A stretch of DNA of 5,239 bases from Actinomycetota bacterium (lineage in GTDB: Bacteria; Actinomycetota; Actinomycetes; Nanopelagicales; Nanopelagicaceae): NCBI GenBank assembly GCA_009698295.1, contig WLQO01000075.1, positions 1 through 5,239 of the forward strand, in the 5' to 3' direction. The notes below the pieces were generated by a model, which saw only the letters and a program-made list of their open reading frames with translations, searched no databases and had not been told where the DNA came from. Shown piece by piece: positions 1 to 5,239 of the stretch. Each line of letters begins with the position of its first letter. Positions within the stretch are counted from its first letter, which is position 1. Made by a program: the position numbers and the translations under genes.

Positions 1-3000
1 CAGTGATAGTTCCGTTTGCGTTGACGGTTATTGTGTAATTAGCACGGGTGCTCTGGTATACAGCAACGTCGTTTTCAGCAGAATGACCGCTCTGTGCAAT
101 CAAGCGCACAATCTGCAGATCTGAGATCACATCCGTCGATATCAAATTAGCCGCGATGTAATCACGAACACGTGCCATGCTTGAAACATAAACACGACCA
201 ACAGGCAGTGTTACATACCCAGGTGCCTCGTTAGCAATCGACCAAGTATCTGGAATTGAAATCCAAGTCTGCAAGACTGCATCTCCATCGATTAAATCGT
301 TTCCGTTGCGACCAGTAATTTCATCTGAGCCAGCGCCACCGATAAGAATGTCACCGGCATCCCATACACAGTTTGTGATTGTGGATGGCAATAGCGCGGT
401 TAGACCAGTGATTAGCGAACAATCGGTAGCGCTAAGTCCGTTGGCAACGGCTCCTCCTAGAGCGGTAACAGATGAACCAGCGAGAATGTCATCTCCATCG
501 CCACCAGAAAGTCCCTCAATCTCTTGGAACTGATCTGCGAGATTTGCGAGAACCAAACCTGGAGCTGGTGCAAAGTTAGCGAGATCTTCATTCACTCCAC
601 CAACTTGACCGTCATTAAAGTAAGTAGCCCAGTCGAAGCCAAGCCCACCTGTATTTAGATCTGTTCCATCTCCAGGAACATAAATATCTGCTCCATCAAA
701 TCCATCAAGTAAATCGTTACCGCTATTTCCGATAAGCACATCTTTACCTGGGAAAGTAAGCGTTATTCCTGCTGCACCGACAACGTCTCCAGCGATGCCG
801 TCTCCGCCTTGCCCGCCTTCAACCCAGTCGTTTCCATCATCTCCAGATAGAACGTCATTATCGCTTCCACCCAGAATCCAGTCGTTTCCAATTCCAGCTA
901 ATCCAACAACTGGGAAAGCACCACCTGAAATGAAGTCGTCTCCAGCGTTACCGTTGTAAGCATCGGTTCCAGAACCACTTAAATAATCGTTTCCGTTACC
1001 ACCAATAAGAATATTTAGACCAGCCGAGTCTTCAATAACATCTCGACCTTCTCCTCCTTGAATAAAGTCGTTGCCATCACCGCCTCGCAACCAGTCATTT
1101 CCGGCATCGCCGTAAATTGAATCATCGCCGCGATCAGAAAGAATCTTGTCGTTTTCAATTGTGCCGTTCCAAAGAACGTGTCCGGTGCCTGTGTACATCC
1201 AAGTTCCGTCAGCCAAGATTTTGATAAATGAAGGCTTAGTTGGCATATTCACTGTGTAAGTTGGAACTGCGAAAGCATCAGTTGTAATTGAAGTGATATC
1301 TGTATTTCGCTGAATAATATCGGAGAAGAAGTTGGTTTCGACCTGAACAGTAAGGTTCAATCCAGCAAGACGACCGAGATAGTAAAAACGATCGCTCTCT
1401 TGCAGATTTTCTAACTGCTTCTTAAAGACATAATCAAAGGTACTTCCAAGCATTGTGCCCGCTTGCGTGTTCTTCTCAGCTAAACCGCCTACCCATAGAT
1501 CGATATCGTTTAGCCCGCTTGAACCCAACATAAATGTTACGCAGGCTTGTGAATCATTAATTCCCTGATATGCCTCGTAGCAATCAACGATGCTCTGAGC
1601 GCCAGCGCGCATGTCAACATAACTTGTTGATGTATCTGCCGGATTAAGAGTCACGGTCTTGGTGTCTGTGTCGTCCAAAGGCGTTGCGCCATCTAAGAAG
1701 GTAATTGCTCCAGATGTGTTGCCATAGGCAGCGACAAAGTTAACTAGCGACTCTGGGTGGCGCAGGCTCTGACCGAACTCTGCCCAAGAACCATACGGTG
1801 CGAGGCTGGTAATTCCAGTGCTCGCCTTTAAAGTTCTGCGGAAATCATTTAGCGTTGGAACACCTGCATCGCGACCACGAGCAATATTTAATGTAGCAAG
1901 GTCGAGCGGTAAACCAAGCAAACTATTGCGAAGTGCGCCCGTTACAAACTCATCAATCTCATTGCCGGTCTGATTAGCCATACCTCGGACAATACTTCCA
2001 GCAGCTTCTCTACCTGTGAGGCTTCCACCGTTATCTGTTGCAGCTGGATAAGAATGCGGTTGATTAAATTCAGTTGGATTTAGGAACGCATATAACAGCG
2101 GAACAGATAGATCATTGGCGGTTCCACCAGATGATGTACGGTCAACTGTTTCGTTCAATTGTGAGTGGCCATAGCGATATACCGCGTGTGCAAATTCGCC
2201 GGTGATATCAGGACGAATAGTTGGGTCGTAGCCAACGAATGGCTTAATAAGTGGTTGCACCTTGCGCGCAAATTCACCAAAGACAAGATGCTGATATTCC
2301 ATTTCGGTAATCAACTTCGATGCATGGAATAAACGTTCGCCGTTCCACTCTGGATTTGGGTTTGCATTGGTAACGGTTGCCATACGCCATGCGTTTTTGA
2401 AGTCTGCAAGTGCTGCAGCTGTAAGTCCTGTGCTTACTGTTGTCGCAGAGTTAATAACGTTTTGTATGTCAGCCCAAAGACGGTTGTGTTCTGCGTGGAA
2501 AATTGTGTGTACAGCGGTTAGGCCGATATTTTCGTTTCCGCGACCATCACCAGTTATGAAGTGAGCATCTAACAATTCGTTGTCATAGAAGCCAGAACCT
2601 GGATAGTTATTAATATCTGTATCAGCATCTGCAGTTAAAGTGTTAGATGGTGCCGCAAAGTGGGCAATATCGTTTAAGAATGCGTGCCCGGTTCCTAAAC
2701 CTGAAAGAACTGGGTTTGCAGGATTTCCAACGCGCACGGTCGCAGTTGTTCCAGAAAAACTCTCAACAACTTGTGGAAAGCCAGTAGCAGAACGTAGAAA
2801 ACGTCCATATTCATCGGTTAGCAACAAAGGAACCTCATGAATATCCATATCTACAAGCTGGATTCCAAGCTTATTTGCCGCCTGGCGCTTTACTTCTGAC
2901 CAGTTAGCAATGTTGCCTTCAATATCGCCGTCCAGCAACTTTCCGGTTGCAACTGGCTTATCGGTAGAAGTACAAAGCTTTAGCGGATCAATCGCGCTTG

Positions 3001-4003
3001 AACTTTCGCTTGCGCACTTGTATTCACGCAAGAAAACTTGGTGTGAAGGATGAGATGTATAAGTTTGGTTCTGATCGATCCACGGGGTGGTTGTATTTGT
3101 TCCAGCTGTTGCCGGATCACTGCCGAGAACAGTGCGTCCCATAGAAATTTCTGTAACACATCCGTGGTTGGCCAAGCGTCCACAAGTTGCATAAAGCGGA
3201 TCACTTGTTGATAAAGGAATTTTCACGGCTTCAGTTGAAGACTTACCAACTAGATCTAGGCCGTGGTCAAAGAATTGACCGAATAGCGCAAACATTCCGT
3301 TGTATGGCGCAGCAACTCCGTTTGTGGCACGGTTTGGAACAGAAAGTGAAACTCCATCTGTGCTTGAAGCAACGCAGGCATTTGCTCCACTTAAGGTACA
3401 ACTTGCAGCAGCGCGTGCTGCAGGGTTTGTGGATGATTGATCAGAAATCAAATTACTTATTGTGCGTGGCGCAGCATCGGTTACGTTTCCGGTTCGAGTT
3501 TCATAACCTGGCTTAAATGATGGAGCAACGATGCGAGGGAAAGCGGTATCTGCTGCACCCCAAGCAGATTTACCCAAAGTAACTGGAGTGATGTATCCAA
3601 AACCCATCCAAGAAGAAAATCCGTTACCGGTTAAGTTGTTATTTCGACCATCTGTTTGACGCAATCCTTCTGGCAATAGAGGGCTTAGTACACGGGTGGA
3701 CGCTGTAGAAACTGTAATTGTGCGTGCCGCTCCCGCGGTGCTCGGACCACGTGGATCAGAAAGTGTTCTTCCAGCGGCTAGAACATTTATGCTCGGAGTA
3801 ACAGCAGGAGATGTCGCCTCAACTGCACGGTGCGACTCGGCAACTCGAATTTGCTGCAAAATGAACTGTAAATCACTGACTGTGATGGTGAAGTCCGCGC
3901 CACGTGCGACCGCAGAAGCCTGCTGTGATTGCGATATGGAGCCATAGATTGCAATCAAAAATGCAAGGGCAAGTGAGATAACTCTTTTAGGCGCAAGTTT
4001 CAT
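1..4003 (-). CDS. Secreted animal-type haem peroxidase with RTX-like calcium-binding repeats (C-terminus beyond window)
   Basis: One uninterrupted frame of 1334 codons runs from ATG at 4003-4001 off the left edge with no stop. Residues 1-31 form a Sec signal peptide. Residues about 32-180 include a Ser/Ala/Thr-rich stretch, then GLRQTDGRNNNL and WGAADTAFPRI, which resemble the N-terminal region of bacterial peroxidases of this family. The catalytic domain spans about 180-900, with distal motif FGQFFDHG, arginine motif GDGRGNEN, proximal motif YRYGHSQ, LNIARGRD and ESDRFYY. Residues about 959-1241 hold Gly/Asp-rich nonapeptides. The visible end, with RANYTITVNANGTIT, resembles the tail region of other bacterial peroxidase-RTX proteins. 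Family knowledge: such enzymes (bacterial 'peroxicins') use H2O2 to oxidise halides or phenolic substrates; the substrate here is unknown. This start is chosen because it gives an ideal signal peptide; no clear Shine-Dalgarno precedes it, and the only earlier candidate, GTG at 4111, would put 36 residues before the signal. Product class is secure, biological role is not. Confidence 0.93.
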   Translation of the reverse strand, partial: MKLAPKRVISLALAFLIAIYGSISQSQQASAVARGADFTITVSDLQFILQQIRVAESHRAVEATSPAVTPSINVLAAGRTLSDPRGPSTAGAARTITVSTASTRVLSPLLPEGLRQTDGRNNNLTGNGFSSWMGFGYITPVTLGKSAWGAADTAFPRIVAPSFKPGYETRTGNVTDAAPRTISNLISDQSSTNPAARAAASCTLSGANACVASSTDGVSLSVPNRATNGVAAPYNGMFALFGQFFDHGLDLVGKSSTEAVKIPLSTSDPLYATCGRLANHGCVTEISMGRTVLGSDPATAGTNTTTPWIDQNQTYTSHPSHQVFLREYKCASESSSAIDPLKLCTSTDKPVATGKLLDGDIEGNIANWSEVKRQAANKLGIQLVDMDIHEVPLLLTDEYGRFLRSATGFPQVVESFSGTTATVRVGNPANPVLSGLGTGHAFLNDIAHFAAPSNTLTADADTDINNYPGSGFYDNELLDAHFITGDGRGNENIGLTAVHTIFHAEHNRLWADIQNVINSATTVSTGLTAAALADFKNAWRMATVTNANPNPEWNGERLFHASKLITEMEYQHLVFGEFARKVQPLIKPFVGYDPTIRPDITGEFAHAVYRYGHSQLNETVDRTSSGGTANDLSVPLLYAFLNPTEFNQPHSYPAATDNGGSLTGREAAGSIVRGMANQTGNEIDEFVTGALRNSLLGLPLDLATLNIARGRDAGVPTLNDFRRTLKASTGITSLAPYGSWAEFGQSLRHPESLVNFVAAYGNTSGAITFLDGATPLDDTDTKTVTLNPADTSTSYVDMRAGAQSIVDCYEAYQGINDSQACVTFMLGSSGLNDIDLWVGGLAEKNTQAGTMLGSTFDYVFKKQLENLQESDRFYYLGRLAGLNLTVQVETNFFSDIIQRNTDITSITTDAFAVPTYTVNMPTKPSFIKILADGTWMYTGTGHVLWNGTIENDKILSDRGDDSIYGDAGNDWLRGGDGNDFIQGGEGRDVIEDSAGLNILIGGNGNDYLSGSGTDAYNGNAGDDFISGGAFPVVGLAGIGNDWILGGSDNDVLSGDDGNDWVEGGQGGDGIAGDVVGAAGITLTFPGKDVLIGNSGNDLLDGFDGADIYVPGDGTDLNTGGLGFDWATYFNDGQVGGVNEDLANFAPAPGLVLANLADQFQEIEGLSGGDGDDILAGSSVTALGGAVANGLSATDCSLITGLTALLPSTITNCVWDAGDILIGGAGSDEITGRNGNDLIDGDAVLQTWISIPDTWSIANEAPGYVTLPVGRVYVSSMARVRDYIAANLISTDVISDLQIVRLIAQSGHSAENDVAVYQSTRANYTITVNANGTIT
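284..1129 (-). repeat. RTX-like Gly/Asp-rich nonapeptide repeat region (residues about 959-1241)
   Basis: The translation holds repeated units close to the GGxGxDxUx consensus of haemolysin-type calcium-binding repeats. Five clusters are visible: about 959-1030 (GDDSIYGDA, GNDWLRGGD, GNDFIQGGE), 1038-1071 (GNDWILGGS, DNDVLSGDD, GNDWVEGGQ), 1085-1115 (GKDVLIGNS, GNDLLDGFD), 1163-1176 (GDGDDILAG) and 1215-1241 (GDILIGGAG, GNDLIDGDA). Non-repetitive segments separate them, the longest being about 1116-1162 and 1177-1214. Family knowledge: such repeats form parallel beta-rolls that bind Ca2+ and fold outside the cell. The spacing suggests several small beta-rolls instead of one continuous roll. 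At DNA level the copies are diverged, so this is an old protein repeat and not a recent tandem duplication. Confidence 0.9.
1304..3466 (-). other. Animal haem peroxidase catalytic domain (residues about 180-900)
   Basis: Motifs are compared with human myeloperoxidase (MPO) from memory. D246-H247 matches the haem-linked Asp94 and distal His95 (codon of H247 at 3263-3265). T306-P-W-I-D310-Q-N312 matches the calcium-loop pattern Thr168-x-Phe170-x-Asp172-x-Ser174. R488 and E491 in GRGNEN match catalytic Arg239 and haem-ester Glu242 (R488 codon at 2540-2542). H613 in RYGH matches proximal His336. N706 in LNIARGRD matches Asn421, which hydrogen-bonds the proximal His. The C-terminal part has DIDLWVGGLAE and ESDRFYY (D871), also typical of the fold. 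G248 replaces calcium ligand Asp96. With all catalytic residues present, the enzyme is predicted active. Domain borders are approximate. Confidence 0.9.
3911..4003 (-). other. Sec signal peptide of the peroxidase
   Basis: Residues 1-31. A basic n-region (MKLAPKR) is followed by a hydrophobic core of about 16 residues (VISLALAFLIAIYGSI), a polar c-region (SQSQQ) and an Ala-Ser-Ala site, so cleavage is expected after residue 31. No twin-arginine motif is present and no lipobox cysteine follows, so the mature protein should be released by signal peptidase I. RTX proteins commonly leave by type I secretion using a C-terminal signal; an N-terminal Sec signal implies a different route here. Confidence 0.85.
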
Positions 4004-4035
4004 AACTGGAAGATTAAGCCAAATGCCAATAAGTG

Positions 4036-4056
4036 GATTTTCCCGAAAGGAAAATC
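4036..4056. promoter_or_regulatory. Perfect inverted repeat in the divergent intergenic region
   Basis: GATTTTCC (4036-4043) and GGAAAATC (4049-4056) are exact reverse complements separated by the 5-base spacer CGAAA. The repeat lies 32 bases before the peroxidase start and 58 bases before the plus-strand start at 4115. It could be an operator for a dimeric regulator serving both genes, or a hairpin in the 5' leader of the peroxidase mRNA. A second, weaker inverted repeat overlaps it: CCGAA (4043-4047) and TTCGG (4058-4062), spacer 10. The symmetry is directly visible; the regulatory role is inferred and the regulator is unknown. Confidence 0.5.
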
Positions 4057-4076
4057 GTTCGGTTATTACTCGTACT

Positions 4077-4105
4077 TTTATAGCGCACGATTCAACAAGT
4101 AATAC
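4077..4105 (+). promoter_or_regulatory. Possible promoter for the plus-strand genes, near-leaderless
   Basis: TAATAC at 4100-4105 matches the bacterial -10 consensus TATAAT at four of six positions. TTTATA at 4077-4082, 17 bases upstream, matches the -35 consensus TTGACA at four of six. A transcript from here would start only a few bases before the ATG at 4115. No Shine-Dalgarno is visible before that ATG, which fits a leaderless or nearly leaderless mRNA; these are common in actinobacteria. Hexamer matching alone is weak evidence in AT-rich DNA. Confidence 0.3.
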
Positions 4106-4114
4106 CCTCACGCC

Positions 4115-4846
4115 ATGCAAGGAAAAGTTTCACGCACGTGGGCTGCAGCTATCACTTTTACGCTCAGCGCACTTTTCGTTGCGCAATCCCTGGCATCGGA
4201 TGTAATTCCTGCCTCTGACTCAATTACCTCGCCTGATTTAACTTCAATGTCGCCTACGCCTACGCCAAGTGCCACAGAAACTCCAACATCTTCACCGAGC
4301 ACACCGCCAACATCTTCACCGAGCACGCCTGATTTGTCGCCAGGCCCAACTCCGAGCGCTTCGAGTTCAAAGGTTCCTGCATATGCGCTTGAAGAACAAA
4401 ATATCGCGATACGCATAACCAACTCGGTACATGTAGATCCACGCGCTAAATCGGCATTCATAACGCCTATGAGTCTAAATTCTGATGCGGCCGTACTCGC
4501 ATGTATCTCATCTCCCAGCTTGCGCTTTGATGCTGGAGCGCAAAACGCAGTGGATACGAACGTTCTCGATGCCATCACGGGCGACTTTACGAATGATTTA
4601 CGCATAACCGGAACAAGTGCATACGTCGCTCAAACGATTAATACGCTCAACGGTTTGAAAGTATTTTCAAATTCGGGAAGCGTAGTTAACAAATTTCTGC
4701 AATTGAGATTCGTGGCAGTCTCTGAACCAACAACTAATGAGAAATTATGTGGTGCAGGCAACCCAAGTAATAACCGAATAATCAACCTAAATCCTTTCGA
4801 TGTTGGTCTAGACATGAAAAAGGGCGATGTTAGGCTCGCAAAGTAA
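4115..4846 (+). CDS. Secreted protein with Pro/Ser/Thr-rich linker, unknown function
   Basis: This 243-residue protein is not recognised as a named family member. Residues 1-27 look like a Sec signal peptide: K4 and R7, a hydrophobic stretch 9-23, and a likely cleavage after SLA at 25-27. Residues about 31-88 are a low-complexity linker rich in Pro, Ser and Thr, including two copies of PTSSPSTP; such linkers often span the cell wall or are glycosylated. Residues about 90-243 look globular, with alternating short hydrophobic stretches suggesting a beta-rich fold, and only two cysteines (C130, C212) that could form a disulfide outside the cell. No transmembrane segment follows the signal and there is no LPXTG motif, so it is probably secreted or non-covalently wall-associated. 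ATG 4115 is the only plausible start: a stop in the same frame lies just upstream at 4100-4102. It is the first gene of an apparent two-gene operon. Confidence 0.85.
   Translation: MQGKVSRTWAAAITFTLSALFVAQSLASDVIPASDSITSPDLTSMSPTPTPSATETPTSSPSTPPTSSPSTPDLSPGPTPSASSSKVPAYALEEQNIAIRITNSVHVDPRAKSAFITPMSLNSDAAVLACISSPSLRFDAGAQNAVDTNVLDAITGDFTNDLRITGTSAYVAQTINTLNGLKVFSNSGSVVNKFLQLRFVAVSEPTTNEKLCGAGNPSNNRIINLNPFDVGLDMKKGDVRLAK
4283..4330 (+). repeat. Two-copy 24-bp tandem repeat encoding PTSSPSTP
   Basis: The units 4283-4306 and 4307-4330 are identical at 22 of 24 bases; both differences are silent. Each encodes PTSSPSTP (residues 57-64 and 65-72) in the linker of the secreted protein. Near identity at DNA level points to recent duplication by slippage, so linker length may vary between strains. 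Confidence 0.9.
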
Positions 4847-4855
4847 GTTGAAATT

Positions 4856-4860
4856 AGGAG
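4856..4860 (+). promoter_or_regulatory. Shine-Dalgarno AGGAG for the downstream gene
   Basis: AGGAG lies four bases before the ATG at 4865, a rather short but workable spacing, and supports that start. It contrasts with the lack of a clear Shine-Dalgarno before the other two genes in the window, as expected if this gene is translated as an internal cistron of a shared mRNA. Confidence 0.75.
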
Positions 4861-4864
4861 ATTA

Positions 4865-5239
4865 ATGAGCGGTTTACATTCACCACTGAGCGGCAGCGTA
4901 AAGTCGCGATTTGGTGGCACAGGAAAGTATCGGAACAAGGTAATCCTTGGCACCGCGGTACTTGCCTTTGTTCCGTTTCTTTTATCCACCTTTGCCGCCA
5001 GCGTGACCGTTGGAAGTGGTGCTCTCGAATTCGGTCAAGGTTCGCAGCAAGCTATTGCCTGCGATGACACGGTGTTTGTAGCCCTTGGCGAAGAGTGGCA
5101 TGCCAAGCCAACTCCTGAAGATCCTTCTGCTGGTTTCTTTCGCTTACGCACTGCGACTATCTCAAATCTGAATTTATCTTCATGCGCCGGCAAGAAATTG
5201 AGCCTTCGTTTAATTGATGGCTCAAGTTCTGAAATCGTC
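4865..5239 (+). CDS. Membrane-anchored or secreted protein, unknown function (N-terminal 125 residues)
   Basis: The frame opens at ATG 4865 after an AGGAG site, 18 bases beyond the stop of the preceding gene, and stays open for 125 codons to the window edge. Residues 1-25 are polar and basic (K13, R15, K21, R23, K25). Residues 26-44 (VILGTAVLAFVPFLLSTFA) are one hydrophobic helix, followed by AASVTVGSG, so it may be a signal peptide with a long n-region or a type II membrane anchor. The exported part has LEFGQG (54-59), C66 in ACDD, and C107 in SSCAGKKL. From memory, this order (EFGQG, ACD, then SSC-x-GK) recurs in hypothetical exported proteins of freshwater actinobacteria; I cannot verify it here. 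The two cysteines may pair in a disulfide. No catalytic motif is visible. Together with the preceding gene it probably builds or decorates the cell surface. Confidence 0.8.
   Translation, partial: MSGLHSPLSGSVKSRFGGTGKYRNKVILGTAVLAFVPFLLSTFAASVTVGSGALEFGQGSQQAIACDDTVFVALGEEWHAKPTPEDPSAGFFRLRTATISNLNLSSCAGKKLSLRLIDGSSSEIV

Noticed and set aside
306..533. Plus-strand open frame of 75 codons antisense to the RTX region
   Set aside because: It lies wholly inside the strongly supported minus-strand peroxidase gene; its composition is the mirror of the Gly/Asp repeat codons, with no signal or domain.
2367..3516. Short open frames on both strands inside the peroxidase domain (2367-2564, 2640-2840, 2980-3204, 3187-3516)
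   Set aside because: All overlap the conserved catalytic domain in other frames and show no coherent protein features or start signals.
3696..3947. Plus-strand open frame of 83 codons opposite the peroxidase N-terminus
   Set aside because: It is antisense to the N-terminal part of the mature peroxidase, ends opposite its signal peptide, and has no Shine-Dalgarno or recognisable features.
4036..4056. Inverted repeat as a rho-independent terminator
   Set aside because: It lies between two divergent gene starts, has no following T-run on either strand, and no gene ends nearby.
4109..4111. GTG as an alternative upstream start for the peroxidase
   Set aside because: The frame is open to it, but it would add 36 residues before an otherwise ideal signal peptide and would cover the whole intergenic region.
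4108..4605. Minus-strand open frame of 165 codons opposite the secreted linker protein
   Set aside because: Its Gly/Val/Glu-rich repeats are the antisense reading of the Pro/Ser/Thr linker; the plus strand has a signal peptide, an upstream in-frame stop and a plausible operon partner.
4630..4989. Minus-strand open frame of 119 codons spanning the end of one plus-strand gene and the start of the next
   Set aside because: It crosses a well-placed stop, Shine-Dalgarno and start on the plus strand and shows no domain or signal.

Overview
The window carries three protein genes, all for exported proteins, around one divergent promoter region. Nearly all of the left four-fifths (1-4003) is one minus-strand reading frame that runs off the left edge. 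It encodes a giant secreted haem peroxidase of the animal-type (peroxidase-cyclooxygenase) superfamily with glycine/aspartate-rich RTX-type calcium-binding repeats after the catalytic domain. Both ends of the window cut genes, so the C-termini of the first and last proteins are missing.

Layout: 1-4003 (minus) peroxidase-RTX fusion, at least 1334 residues; 4004-4114 divergent intergenic region with a perfect 8+8 bp inverted repeat and a possible plus-strand promoter; 4115-4846 (plus) secreted protein with a Pro/Ser/Thr-rich linker; 4847-4864 short spacer with a Shine-Dalgarno sequence; 4865-5239 (plus) start of a membrane-anchored or secreted protein. The two plus-strand genes look like an operon.

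Organism: intermediate GC content, dense packing, Sec-type signal peptides, and a last gene whose N-terminus resembles (from memory) hypothetical exported proteins of streamlined freshwater actinobacteria of the acI / Nanopelagicales type. This is an inference from style, not proof. There is no rRNA, tRNA, mobile element or CRISPR array in the window.

Functionally, the peroxidase keeps the residues expected for haem chemistry: distal His, catalytic Arg, both haem-ester acids, proximal His and its Asn partner. One calcium ligand of the mammalian enzymes is replaced by Gly. It should oxidise small substrates or halides with H2O2 outside the cytoplasm, and the repeats should fold when calcium is available there. 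The plus-strand proteins have no recognisable enzymatic domain; their linker and anchor features suggest cell-envelope or surface roles. A functional link with the peroxidase is suggested only by the shared upstream region.
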